A DNA stretch of 36,068 bases. Origin: Spirochaetota bacterium. Its GTDB lineage: Bacteria; Spirochaetota; Spirochaetia; SPDA01; JAJSAL01. This document shows positions 14,300 to 22,620 of this stretch, piece by piece. The stretch spans positions 1 through 36,068 of the forward strand of contig JAJSAL010000018.1 in assembly GCA_024274705.1 (NCBI GenBank). Direction: 5' to 3'. The position numbers and the translations under genes were made by a program. A model generated the notes under the pieces. The model had not been told where the DNA came from. It ran no database searches and saw only the letters and a program-made list of their open reading frames with translations. The first letter of the stretch is position 1. The number at the start of each line of letters is the position of its first letter.

Positions 14300-15370
14300 T
14301 CACATGTTTGGTTTACACATTACTTTCAATGAATGCTCTTTCCTTCCCACAAAGATATCCAGCGCTCTCCGGTATTCCGAAAGGGGAAACTCATGGGTTA
14401 CCAGGCTATCGATATCAAACCTGTTGCTTTCCGCCAGGGCAATTGCTTTTTCCAGAGTATTCGGATTCGCCCGGTTGCCTGCCAGGTCGATCTCGTTGAG
14501 TACCAGCTGCTTCAGCGGAATTGTAATATTCCCGTCCCCGGGAGGAAGACTTACCATGGATATACATCCCCCCTTTGCCACGGATGCGCAGGCCTGCTGG
14601 ATCCCCCTTTCCGTGCCGGAGCATTCCAGAATTCTTTTCGCCCCCAGGCCGCCTGTCAGTTCCCTAACCCTGGCCGGGACGTCTTCTTTTCTGTAGTCGA
14701 TCGGTATTGCCCCCAAGGTTTCCGCTACTTTCAGCCTGTTTCCGCTTCCGGACACTATCACCGTTCCTGCGCCCATACTCTTCGCACACATAATACCCAT
14801 CAACCCCTGGGCGCCGGAACCATTGACCAGCACCGAATCCCCGGGCTGCAGTTTCGACCTCATGGTCATATGAAGGGCAATGCTGAAGGGGTCCATACAG
14901 GCACCGGCATTGAAACTCATGGTATCCGGAATTTTTGCAATACTTTTAATAGACGAAAGCATGTACTGCGCATACGCCCCGGGGGTGTAATGACCATGCT
15001 GCCGGTGTCCGAGTTTTTCATTTCCGAAATTCAGACAGAGATTGTACCGTCCCTCAAGGCACATGGAGCAGTATCCGCAGCCTACGTGACTGATACCGCA
15101 TACCCGGTCTTTTTCTCTCCATCCGAACTCGTATGCTTTTTCATCCAGTTTTTCTATAACCCCGGACCATTCATGACCCGGAATAAGGGGGAACTCTTTC
15201 GGCCAGAACCCCGGATAATCCCCGGCGATTATATGCGGGTCGGTCCCGCAAATAGCTACCGATTCAACCCGGCAGAGAACTTCGAAGGGCCCCACCTCGG
15301 GAACGGGTACCCGGGTGTATTCAAAATCATTCGGCCCATTCAGTTGAATCGCTCTCATGGTTTCTGTCAT
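14300..15370 (-). CDS. Zinc-dependent medium-chain alcohol dehydrogenase
   Basis: The 356-residue protein belongs to the MDR family of the sorbitol/threonine dehydrogenase type. Catalytic zinc ligands are C41 (CGTD) and H66-E67 (GHEW). The structural zinc site is C98, C101, C104 and C112 in GCGYCSMCLEGRYNLC. The nucleotide-binding part holds VNGSGAQGLMGIMCAKSMGAGTVIVSG near 180-206. It should oxidise a secondary alcohol or polyol using NAD(P). It follows the lactonase gene by 9 nt and precedes the HPrK-like gene by 25 nt, so it acts in the same pathway. The substrate cannot be read from sequence. Confidence 0.92.
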   Translation of the reverse strand: MTETMRAIQLNGPNDFEYTRVPVPEVGPFEVLCRVESVAICGTDPHIIAGDYPGFWPKEFPLIPGHEWSGVIEKLDEKAYEFGWREKDRVCGISHVGCGYCSMCLEGRYNLCLNFGNEKLGHRQHGHYTPGAYAQYMLSSIKSIAKIPDTMSFNAGACMDPFSIALHMTMRSKLQPGDSVLVNGSGAQGLMGIMCAKSMGAGTVIVSGSGNRLKVAETLGAIPIDYRKEDVPARVRELTGGLGAKRILECSGTERGIQQACASVAKGGCISMVSLPPGDGNITIPLKQLVLNEIDLAGNRANPNTLEKAIALAESNRFDIDSLVTHEFPLSEYRRALDIFVGRKEHSLKVMCKPNM

Positions 15371-15379
15371 GGTATACTC

Positions 15380-16405
15380 CTATTGTTCGTTCCAGTGCAC
15401 CATGGGTAATCCAGGCACAGGCGCACGGAAATACGGTATCCTGGTTCCTTTAAGCGAGCCGATGTATACAGTCTGAAGATCGGGTCCGCCGAAGGTTACG
15501 CTGGCCATCCAGGGTGCGATGCCTCTTCCCGTTTCGAACAGAATTTCCGAAGTAACCCGTTTTTCGAAAAAAGCATCATCTAAGGCCTTGACTTTTTCCG
15601 GGTCCCCTTCATCGATCAGTACGATCTGTTCACCATCGGGGGTTATCACGAAGAGAGTGTCCGAGTATACCGTTGTCCCCCAGAGGTTTCCATAACTGTC
15701 AAAGGCGATACCATCGGGATACGCACCTTTGCCGAGGCTGGAGGGTCCGTAGATTTCACGGTTCGAGAGTTCTCCCTTTTCGTCTACCCTGAACCTTAAG
15801 ATCCGTCCACCTGTTGTTTCAACCACGTACAGAAACTCCTCATTCCGGTCGAAACGCACTTCGTTCGTGAAGTGGAGCCCATCGGCCACTATACGGATAC
15901 CCCGTTCGTCGTAACACGCGATATACCCGTCATCCAGGTCCGGGACCAGAGCATCGATCCAGTTCTTTACTTTGGTCGTGATGGTAATCCACACACGGTC
16001 ATGGGAGTCCCGGAGAACAAAATTTACCTTTCCAATCGGTGAACCGTCTATCGTGTCAAAGAGTACTTCCGTTTCACCGGTTCTCTTCATACGCTCCAGG
16101 CAGTCGGTACCGAAGTTGGATATGAGAAGATCACCGTTCCTGGCAAAGGCAAGACCGTTAGGCAGCGTTCCTGAGACAAACCGTGCCTCTTCACTTCCGG
16201 CAGCCTTAAAACTCCCGGAATAGTGTTGAGTAATGATCTCCTGACTGCCGTCGGGCCTGATATGAACGACACCTCCCCGGGCATCGGCTGACCAGAGGGA
16301 CCCATCGGGCTCCGCCAGGATACACTCGGGCCGCTGAAGATCGGAACCGATATACCGGACCAGTCGGGAATCGATAGAAAAACCTTTAATCGGGTTTCTG
16401 CTCAT
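15380..16405 (-). CDS. SMP-30/gluconolactonase-family lactonase
   Basis: The 341-residue protein has the six-bladed propeller pattern of SMP-30/gluconolactonases, with repeated strands such as PDGSLWSADARGGVVHI, NGDLLISNFG and SYGNLWGTTVY. Likely divalent metal ligands are the Glu in RPECILAEPDG (near residue 27), the Asn in LHFTNEVRFDRNEEFLYV (near 180) and the Asp in AYPDGIAFDSYGNLW (near 230). These enzymes hydrolyse sugar lactones or related esters. Its start overlaps the cupin gene by 20 nt. The pairing with two dehydrogenases suggests oxidation to a lactone followed by ring opening. Confidence 0.88.
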   Translation of the reverse strand: MSRNPIKGFSIDSRLVRYIGSDLQRPECILAEPDGSLWSADARGGVVHIRPDGSQEIITQHYSGSFKAAGSEEARFVSGTLPNGLAFARNGDLLISNFGTDCLERMKRTGETEVLFDTIDGSPIGKVNFVLRDSHDRVWITITTKVKNWIDALVPDLDDGYIACYDERGIRIVADGLHFTNEVRFDRNEEFLYVVETTGGRILRFRVDEKGELSNREIYGPSSLGKGAYPDGIAFDSYGNLWGTTVYSDTLFVITPDGEQIVLIDEGDPEKVKALDDAFFEKRVTSEILFETGRGIAPWMASVTFGGPDLQTVYIGSLKGTRIPYFRAPVPGLPMVHWNEQ

Positions 16406-16790
16406 GCCCGGTTACCTCGAATTTTGCATCTTCGTGCATCCTGTAATTACTCAGCCCCGTGGGAGGAGCGAAAAAACAGACTGCCTTCATTTCGTCATCG
16501 CCGGTATTCCGTACCATGTGGGGCTTACCCTGTTCGAACAGAACCGCGGTGCCGGAACGCATAGGTTCTATTTCACCGTCCACCCAGGCCTCTCCTTTAC
16601 CGCTGATAATATAAATCAATTCCTCGCCTTCCGGATGGGAATGTGCAGGCTTGACCATCTCCCCTGGGAGTACCTGGATTACGCAGCTGGAGAGGAACTC
16701 CGGCTGCATGGACGTATCGTCGGCGATCCAGCGGATACGCCGTCCGGGAATTTTTTTTTCCTCAACTTCCGTTTCATGTATAATCTTCAT
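16386..16790 (-). CDS. Cupin-domain protein
   Basis: The 134-residue protein is a single-domain cupin. Motif 1 reads HSHPEGEELIYIISGKGE (about residues 61-78) with two His and a Glu as metal ligands. Motif 2 reads VLFEQGKPHMVRNTG (about 90-105) with the final His. Such proteins serve as isomerases, small dioxygenases or ligand sensors, and the sequence does not decide among them. It is the first gene of the cupin-lactonase-ADH-HPrK-SDR operon and is preceded by promoter/operator 4. Confidence 0.85.
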   Translation of the reverse strand: MKIIHETEVEEKKIPGRRIRWIADDTSMQPEFLSSCVIQVLPGEMVKPAHSHPEGEELIYIISGKGEAWVDGEIEPMRSGTAVLFEQGKPHMVRNTGDDEMKAVCFFAPPTGLSNYRMHEDAKFEVTGHEQKPD

Positions 16791-16821
16791 GGCCCTTCAC
16801 TCCAGAAACAACGAATGGTAT

Positions 16822-16871
16822 TATCGATTATCGATAGTTTACAGGGTACCACCCTTCCATTGAGGTGTCAA
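16822..16871 (-). promoter_or_regulatory. Promoter and operator 4 (cupin-led operon)
   Basis: On the minus strand TTGACA (16866-16871) and TACCCT (16843-16848) are 17 bp apart, and a perfect TATCGATTATCGATA (16822-16836) begins 6 bp downstream of the -10 box. Its -35 is 23 bp from the -35 of the divergent transporter promoter. Confidence 0.85.
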
Positions 16872-16894
16872 GAAAAGTCGCAGATATTATTCCC

Positions 16895-16944
16895 TTGACA
16901 AATCTTGATGTTCAGGGGAAAATAAGTATTATCGATTATCGATA
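16895..16944 (+). promoter_or_regulatory. Promoter and operator 5 (LivHMGF transporter operon)
   Basis: TTGACA (16895-16900), a 17-bp spacer, GAAAAT (16918-16923), then a 6-bp gap and the perfect palindrome TATCGATTATCGATA (16930-16944). Spacing is identical to operators 3, 4 and 6. Confidence 0.85.
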
Positions 16945-16982
16945 ATAAAGAGCCCCACGGAAACATTGAATATGGAGATGCT

Positions 16983-17834
16983 ATGTCGTTTATAACTGAT
17001 GCTTTGGTATTAGGAATCATCGAAGCGGCACCGCTTGTTCTGGCGGCCGCAGGCTTTACACTGATTTTTTACCTGAACGGATTTATCAATGTGGCGTATG
17101 GGGAAAACATCACCCTGGGTGCGTATTTTGCCATTATTTTCAACTCCATGCTGGGGTGGAACTTTTATCTTGCAATCATTCCATCGGCTCTTCTCTCGGG
17201 AGTGGTAAGTGTCTTCACATACCTGTTGGTATTTCGGCCCGCTTTCAAACGGGGTGTCGGGAGAACCGAGATGATCATCCTTTCGGTAGGTCTTTCGTTT
17301 TTCATCAGGTATGCCGCCCGGCTGATCTTCGGCAGTCAGCTCTATGCTTTCGACATAGCAAGTCCGTCACATATCAAGCTATTCGGAATCGGTATCATGA
17401 ATGTACAATTGACCGCCCTGATCCTGGTAGCAGTCATCACTGTTGGGCTGTACTTGTTTATCTACCGGACTAACTACGGGGAGATGATGAGGGCACTGGC
17501 GAATAACGAAGAGCTTGCCATGGTAAGCGGCATCAACCCGGTCAAGGTGTCGGTGCTGATCTGGTTTATCGCCGGGGTGGTGGGAGGACTGGCAGGACTA
17601 TTTTACGGAGTGTTTTCCTTTGTCAGCACGGCATTGGGCTGGAAACTGATCCTTATCATCATCATGATTTCCATAGTGGGAGGGATAGGCAATGTGCGGG
17701 GTGCGTTGATAGCAAGCATCGGTGCCGGGATTATCACTGCCGCGGTTACCCTGGTGACCAAACCGCTCTACGGCGAGGTGATTCTCCTCCTCGGGTTTAT
17801 CGCGGTCTTGAAATTCAAGAAGGTGAGGAGGTAG
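16983..17834 (+). CDS. livH: Branched-chain amino acid-type ABC transporter permease LivH
   Basis: The 283-residue protein is a polytopic inner-membrane permease with about eight hydrophobic segments. Family signatures are the N-terminal GFTLIFYLNGFINVAYGE, and the cytoplasmic loop NYGEMMRALANNEELAMVSGINPVKVSVLIWFIAG that docks with the ATPases. It should form the channel with LivM (17838-18737). Despite the family name, such transporters carry many small solutes, including amides, aromatic acids and urea. It is the first gene behind operator 5, so its substrate is probably the compound that this island degrades. Confidence 0.92.
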   Translation: MSFITDALVLGIIEAAPLVLAAAGFTLIFYLNGFINVAYGENITLGAYFAIIFNSMLGWNFYLAIIPSALLSGVVSVFTYLLVFRPAFKRGVGRTEMIILSVGLSFFIRYAARLIFGSQLYAFDIASPSHIKLFGIGIMNVQLTALILVAVITVGLYLFIYRTNYGEMMRALANNEELAMVSGINPVKVSVLIWFIAGVVGGLAGLFYGVFSFVSTALGWKLILIIIMISIVGGIGNVRGALIASIGAGIITAAVTLVTKPLYGEVILLLGFIAVLKFKKVRR

Positions 17835-17837
17835 AAC

Positions 17838-18737
17838 ATGGCTGCATTTCTTTCGGGATACGCGATGTATTCATTCTCCAACATCATTGTTTTCGTAGCC
17901 CTGGCCACACTCCTGCACCTGCAATTCGGCCGCACGGGCATCGTAAACTTCGGTGTAGTCGGGTTTTTCGGCCTGGGTATGTACTCCTTCGGCGTTTTTT
18001 TAGTCCAGTACCATATCCCTTTCCTGCCGGCAATGCTCATGGCCACAGTGCTGACAGGCGCCGCTGCATGGGCCCTGGGAAAGGTCGTCCTGGACCTGGA
18101 CAGCCAGGCGATACTCGTGGCAACCCTGGCATGCGCAACGGTGATTGCGGACCTGGTAACAACGGAAAAGGGGATCACCAAAGGGGTAATCGGACTGGGG
18201 ACCGTACCGTTTCCCATCAATGCCGGGCTTTACTCCCAGTTCGTGTTTTTTCTCCTTGCACTGGTCTTTACAGTACTCCTGATTCTCTACGCTTTTAAGC
18301 TGGAATCTTCACCCTATGGACGGCTGCTGTCGGGCATTCAGGACAACGAACCCCTGGCCCGAAGCCTGGGCAAGCCGACCTCCCGGGAAAAGCTGAAGTT
18401 TTTCACCATCACTTCAGGTCTTATGGGGTTCGTCGGAACCCTCTATGCTTCAAACGTTCACTTCATGGTTCCCAGGATGCTGGGCCCGGGCACTACCTTT
18501 GCCGTGTGGATTGCACTGATCATAGGGGGCAGGAGAAGGGTCTTAGGCGGTCTCATCGGTACCCTGGTAACCCTCGGTTTATTCGATTTCTTCATCGAGA
18601 CCTACGTTCCGATTCCCGCAGCTCAAGCCCAACTGCTGCCGGTAATCAAACTGCTTATCTACGGCCTTACCCTCATCCTGGTACTCATGTTCAGACCCTC
18701 GGGGATTCTGGGCCGAAGAAAACTCACCACGAAATAA
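17838..18737 (+). CDS. livM: Branched-chain amino acid-type ABC transporter permease LivM
   Basis: The 299-residue protein is the second permease, starting 3 nt after the livH stop. It has the LivM features LQFGRTGIVNFGVVGFFGLG near the N-terminus and the coupling loop SPYGRLLSGIQDNEPLARSLGKPTSREKLKFFTITSG near 185-220. Hydrophobic segments fill the rest. It ends with a short basic tail (RPSGILGRRKLTTK), usual for the family. It pairs with LivH and the two ATPases that follow. Confidence 0.92.
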   Translation: MAAFLSGYAMYSFSNIIVFVALATLLHLQFGRTGIVNFGVVGFFGLGMYSFGVFLVQYHIPFLPAMLMATVLTGAAAWALGKVVLDLDSQAILVATLACATVIADLVTTEKGITKGVIGLGTVPFPINAGLYSQFVFFLLALVFTVLLILYAFKLESSPYGRLLSGIQDNEPLARSLGKPTSREKLKFFTITSGLMGFVGTLYASNVHFMVPRMLGPGTTFAVWIALIIGGRRRVLGGLIGTLVTLGLFDFFIETYVPIPAAQAQLLPVIKLLIYGLTLILVLMFRPSGILGRRKLTTK

Positions 18738-18750
18738 GCGAGGTTACGGT

Positions 18751-19524
18751 TTGTCTGAAAAAAAACTGCATTTAAAAGATGTGAAGAAACGTTTCGGCGG
18801 CAGAACCGTCGTGGATATCGGAGACCTTACGTTCGGGAACTATGGTATCGAAGGATTGATCGGCCCGAACGGGGCCGGGAAAACGACGCTGATGAGTCTC
18901 ATTACCCGGAAACTGAAGATGGACCAGGGAAAGGTCGCATTTTACCCGAAGGGCTCCAAGGGCTCCGAGGTGGACATAACGAACAAAAGCCTGGATGAGA
19001 TAGCCCGAATGGGGATCGTAAAAACGAACCAGATCATCCAGGATTTCGAAAGCCTGACCATCAAAGAATCCCTGCTGCTCTCCCTGGCACCTCCGGGGTA
19101 CGAGAAGTTCTACAGGGTCTTCAGAGAAGATACGTTACGCAAAGAGGCGGAAGAAGATATTTCGTACTATCTGGACTATTTCCACTTCGAAAATCCCGAA
19201 GGACATGCTCTTTCCGCGGGAGAGAAAAAACTCCTGGATATTATCCGGTGCCTGATGCTGAAACCGCAATTCCTGCTTATGGACGAACCGACTGCGGGGC
19301 TTCCGGAAGATATGACGAAAAAAGTCATGGAATTGATGAAGAAGAAGACGAAGGAAGAGGACATATCCATCCTGATCGTCGAGCACGACCTGGACTTGAT
19401 CTGGGAAGTGTCCGAGTGTGTCTATTTTATGGCGGAGGGTGAGATTCTTATCCAGGGAACACCCGATGAGATCCGGGCACACAGGACCGTTGCAGCAAAA
19501 TATATGGGAGTTGATCATGTTTAA
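18751..19524 (+). CDS. livG: ABC transporter ATP-binding protein LivG-type (TTG start)
   Basis: The 257-residue ATPase has Walker A GPNGAGKTT (about 38-46), a signature loop LSAGEKKLLDIIRCL (Ala replaces the usual first Gly of LSGGE), Walker B FLLMDEPTAGL and the switch His in LIVEHDLDLIWE. It reads from a TTG at 18751; no ATG lies before the conserved MSEKKLHLKDVKKRFGG-type opening, and an AAGCGAGG ribosome site is about 7 nt upstream. It overlaps livF by 8 nt. It drives the LivH/LivM channel. Confidence 0.9.
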   Translation: MSEKKLHLKDVKKRFGGRTVVDIGDLTFGNYGIEGLIGPNGAGKTTLMSLITRKLKMDQGKVAFYPKGSKGSEVDITNKSLDEIARMGIVKTNQIIQDFESLTIKESLLLSLAPPGYEKFYRVFREDTLRKEAEEDISYYLDYFHFENPEGHALSAGEKKLLDIIRCLMLKPQFLLMDEPTAGLPEDMTKKVMELMKKKTKEEDISILIVEHDLDLIWEVSECVYFMAEGEILIQGTPDEIRAHRTVAAKYMGVDHV

Positions 19525-20209
19525 CGTAAAAGGCATCAGGAGCGGATACGGTGAAGTGACGGTCCTGCATGGACTGGATTTCGAAGTGAAACACGAAATT
19601 TACGCGATTCTCGGTGCTAACGGTGCGGGAAAAAGCACATTGATGAAGACCATAGCTAAAGTACTTCCCCTCAAGTCGGGGGAACTACAGTTCAAGGACG
19701 AAGATGTAACCCATCTAACCCCGTATCAGCTGGCAGAGCGGGGCCTCGCATATGTACCCCAGGAACAGAACATCTTTCCCGAATTGACGGTGAGGGAAAA
19801 CCTCTCCATCGGCGGGCTGGTCGGGAAACGTTCCAAGCAGGAACGGATGGAGGAGATCATCGAACTCTTTCCGGATATTGCGGAGCGGATCAACCAAAAG
19901 GCAGGTTCCTTAAGCGGTGGTGAAGCCCAAATGGTAGCCGTAGGACGCGCCCTGATGCAGGACCCTGTCATGATTCTCCTGGATGAGCCCACTGCCGGTC
20001 TTGCACCCAAATATGTGGACGGGTTCTTCCGCAAGATCAAGGAGATCCACGAAAAGAAGGGCGTGAGTATCATGGTGGCGGAACAGAATGCGGCAAAAGC
20101 CATGGAAATCGCCGACAGAATAATGCTTTTAAGTTTAGGCACGATATTCCTCATCGATGACTGTAACAATGTGGACATCGGGAAGGTAAAAGAAGGGTAC
20201 AGGATTTAA
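19517..20209 (+). CDS. livF: ABC transporter ATP-binding protein LivF-type
   Basis: I choose the ATG at 19517 (MFNVKGIRSGYGEVTVLHG), which has GGGAG 7 nt upstream; the frame is open for 33 more codons but these lie within livG and do not match the family. The resulting 230-residue ATPase has the normal LivF length, Walker A GANGAGKSTLMK, Q-loop PQEQNIFPELTVRENL, signature LSGGEAQMVAVGRALM, Walker B MILLDEPTAGL and the switch position MVAEQN, where Gln replaces His, a normal feature of LivF. Confidence 0.92.
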   Translation: MFNVKGIRSGYGEVTVLHGLDFEVKHEIYAILGANGAGKSTLMKTIAKVLPLKSGELQFKDEDVTHLTPYQLAERGLAYVPQEQNIFPELTVRENLSIGGLVGKRSKQERMEEIIELFPDIAERINQKAGSLSGGEAQMVAVGRALMQDPVMILLDEPTAGLAPKYVDGFFRKIKEIHEKKGVSIMVAEQNAAKAMEIADRIMLLSLGTIFLIDDCNNVDIGKVKEGYRI

Positions 20210-20286
20210 AAAATGCGGGTTGTAACCTGAATTTTTTATCCACCCGGGAATCTTCCAGGAAAAAGAATGTCATAGCAAAATTTTTC

Positions 20287-20336
20287 TTGACAGATGAAGG
20301 ATTTTGGTAGAGAATATCTATAATCGATAATCGATA
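20287..20336 (+). promoter_or_regulatory. Promoter and operator 6 (substrate-binding protein gene)
   Basis: TTGACA (20287-20292), a 17-bp spacer, GAGAAT (20310-20315), a 6-bp gap, then AATCGATAATCGATA (20322-20336), matching the palindrome at 14 of 15 positions. The binding protein gene thus has its own copy, allowing higher expression than the permease genes while staying under the same control. Confidence 0.8.
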
Positions 20337-20363
20337 ATAGAGTATTTTTATGGAGGAACAATC

Positions 20364-21671
20364 ATGAAGGACAAACCGTCCAGAATAATCACCATTGCAC
20401 TGGTGGTTCTCTTCGCATGTGCCTTGAGTATAAGTGCCGGCGGAAAAAAGGAAGCTGCCCCTACGGAAGAGGAAGGGGCAATGGAAGAAGCGGCAGGTCC
20501 CATTAAAGTAGGCCACCTGACCTACCACACAGGACCTTTCGCCGATGTCGGACCATGGTTCGATGGAATCACCGAGTTCACCCTCAGTGTCATTAATGAA
20601 GACCCTCCTCTCGGGAGAAAAATGGTTGCAGTTAATCAGGACATAGGAACAATCGGGGAAGCACAGGCTGCAAGAAAACTCATCGAACAGGAAAAGTGTG
20701 ACATTCTTCTGAATCCGGCCCATGAATACCTTTCCTACCGGGACTGGCTGCTGGGGTACCTTAAGGCGAACGATTCTCCCCTCATGCCTTCCGTACACGG
20801 CGGTGGTATACTCAGGGACATCGGAGGAACACCTGAGGAACCTATTTTCCGTGGAGCCCCCATGGATTCCGGCCAGGCTGTTGCTGCCGTGATAAGGGCC
20901 AAGGAAGAAGGTGCACAGAGAGTGGTACTGGTGGCAACGGAGATCGAAGGGAGTCAGTTGCAGATGGAAGCCGCAATAAAGGCAGCTGAAGGCATCGGAT
21001 TAAACGTGGTAGACGAGATCAATGTCGTCCCCGAACAGACTTCCTACCGGAGCGAAGTAAGCCGGATTGCAAATGCGAACCCGGACACGATGCTTATCTT
21101 CAGCCAGGCCCAGGACGGGGCCACCATTGTCAAACAGACTGCCGAGGCGGGTTTGTCCCTCATGATCATCGGAACCACCGAATGGCTGGGAGAGGCATTT
21201 CCGGAAACCGCAACCGAGACGGCACTTAAACAGCACAAGCACGTGTGGATTTCAGGATTCAGCTATGTGGACGGCCCTGCTTTCGCAGACTACGAACGGC
21301 GTTTGTCAGGATCGAAATGGGCAGACGTAGTCGGCCAGCCCGAGAATTCCTACAACATCGAGTATTTCGACGTTCTCGTGGTGACCGCCCTGGCGATCGA
21401 GCAGGCGGGGTCCACCAAGGCAAGCGAATGGGCGCCAGCGATGCGTTCCGTTGCCATGGCCCCGGGAAAGAAGGTCTACACCTACAAGGAAGGAATCGCC
21501 GCTATCCGGAACGGGGAAGAAATCGACTACAGCGGTTTAACCGGTGAGTTCGACTACACCGAAACCGGCGTGGTATCCGGCCTCTTCGGTATCTTCGAGT
21601 GGCAGGACGGTGAACTTGTACAGGTAGATACCGTTGATGACGTGAAAGTTCTTGAGTTGGATAGCTTGTAA
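20364..21671 (+). CDS. ABC transporter substrate-binding protein, LivJ/Peripla_BP_6 type
   Basis: The 435-residue protein has a signal sequence (basic MKDKPSR, hydrophobic IITIALVVLFACALSISA) and a low-complexity mature start GGKKEAAPTEEEGAMEEAA. It may be cut after SISA, or lipidated at the Cys within LFAC; the latter has a poor lipobox. The rest is a type-1 periplasmic binding fold: IKVGHLTYHTGPFADVGPWFDGITEF, GEAQAARKLIEQEKCDILLNP, and VVLVATEIEGSQLQMEAAIKA. It delivers substrate to LivHMGF. It lies last in the transporter block behind operator 6 and before a strong terminator. Confidence 0.9.
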   Translation: MKDKPSRIITIALVVLFACALSISAGGKKEAAPTEEEGAMEEAAGPIKVGHLTYHTGPFADVGPWFDGITEFTLSVINEDPPLGRKMVAVNQDIGTIGEAQAARKLIEQEKCDILLNPAHEYLSYRDWLLGYLKANDSPLMPSVHGGGILRDIGGTPEEPIFRGAPMDSGQAVAAVIRAKEEGAQRVVLVATEIEGSQLQMEAAIKAAEGIGLNVVDEINVVPEQTSYRSEVSRIANANPDTMLIFSQAQDGATIVKQTAEAGLSLMIIGTTEWLGEAFPETATETALKQHKHVWISGFSYVDGPAFADYERRLSGSKWADVVGQPENSYNIEYFDVLVVTALAIEQAGSTKASEWAPAMRSVAMAPGKKVYTYKEGIAAIRNGEEIDYSGLTGEFDYTETGVVSGLFGIFEWQDGELVQVDTVDDVKVLELDSL

Positions 21672-21703
21672 GTAAGTTAATACGAAGCTGAAGGATTAGT
21701 ACA

Positions 21704-21740
21704 GTCTCCCGGGAGGGTACCTTCCCGGGAGACTTTTTTT
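21704..21740 (+). terminator. Intrinsic terminator after the substrate-binding protein gene
   Basis: GTCTCCCGGGA and TCCCGGGAGAC form a near-perfect stem around a short loop, followed by TTTTTTT. It marks the right end of the regulated island. Confidence 0.92.
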
Positions 21741-21758
21741 ATATTTATAATGTTATTA

Positions 21759-21783
21759 CCCGCTGGCTCACCGAGCCGTCGGG
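21759..21783 (-). terminator. Possible terminator hairpin after nagB
   Basis: GGCTC-acc-GAGCC nested within CCCG/CGGG lies about 25 nt beyond the nagB stop. On the minus strand it is followed by an AT-rich stretch but not a clean U-run, so the call is weak. Confidence 0.35.
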
Positions 21784-21807
21784 ATTTTCACACTCTACGT
21801 AGTGAGG

Positions 21808-22605
21808 TCAGGGCTGTTTTCGCAGAACTTCCGGAGCATCCGGCTCATTTTCCTGGATCCAGTGGTAATAATCGATGAGTTTCAATTTTCCCGCAGCCTC
21901 ATTATCCAGGAACACGACGACGTCCTGGTGAAGTTGCAGTGCACTTCCGGTGTTCATGCTGCTCACCGGTCCTTCGATGGCCCCTGCCACTGCCACGGCT
22001 TTCGCGGCACCCGTGGCAATAAGAAAAATCCGGCGGGCCTCGAGGATCGTACCTACTCCCATGGTAATGGCGTACACGGGAACATCCCCGGGCTTCTCAA
22101 AAAACCGGGAATTGTCATCCCTGGTCTGTTTGCTTAACGTTTTGATCCGGGTCCTTGAACCGAGAGAACTGGTTGGTTCATTAAATGCGATATGTCCATC
22201 CGTACCTATCCCGAGAATCTGTATGTCGATTCCCCCGGATTCCTTTATCCGGTTTTCGTACCAATCGCAGAACGCCTTGTGATTATTCGTGGTTCCTGCG
22301 GGGACATAGGTGTTTTGAGGGAGAATGTTGATATGCCGGAAGAAGTTCCGGTTCATAAAAAAGTGATAGCTTTGAGGATGAGTCTTGGGCAGCCCTACGT
22401 ACTCATCCAGGTTGAATGTGGTAACCCTGGAGAAATCCAGCCCCTCTTCCCTGTGCATCCGTATCAATTCCCGGTACAATCCTAAGGGCGTGGATCCGGT
22501 GGCGAGACCAAGCACCGAATCGGGTTTGAGATTGAGTGTATCCGCCGTCGCAGCCGCCGCAGCGGTGCTGAGATCTTCGTAGGAATCAAAAATATAGATC
22601 TGCAT
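21808..22605 (-). CDS. nagB: Glucosamine-6-phosphate deaminase
   Basis: The 265-residue protein converts glucosamine 6-phosphate to fructose 6-phosphate and ammonia. It shows LGLATGSTPLGLYRELI (substrate phosphate loop), TFNLDEYVGLPKTHPQSYHFFMNRNFF with the catalytic Asp, and GIGTDGHIAFNEPTSSLGSRTRIKTL. The length is the family norm. The start has GGAGG upstream. It follows the SDR gene by 15 nt and appears cotranscribed with it and the small ORF. No N-acetylglucosamine-6-phosphate deacetylase lies next to it. Confidence 0.95.
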   Translation of the reverse strand: MQIYIFDSYEDLSTAAAAATADTLNLKPDSVLGLATGSTPLGLYRELIRMHREEGLDFSRVTTFNLDEYVGLPKTHPQSYHFFMNRNFFRHINILPQNTYVPAGTTNNHKAFCDWYENRIKESGGIDIQILGIGTDGHIAFNEPTSSLGSRTRIKTLSKQTRDDNSRFFEKPGDVPVYAITMGVGTILEARRIFLIATGAAKAVAVAGAIEGPVSSMNTGSALQLHQDVVVFLDNEAAGKLKLIDYYHWIQENEPDAPEVLRKQP

Positions 22606-22620
22606 TACAAGCCTCCGGAT

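Noticed and set aside
14333..15409. A 358-codon open frame on the plus strand
   Set aside because: It is antisense to the zinc dehydrogenase, whose zinc ligands and Rossmann motifs are unmistakable.
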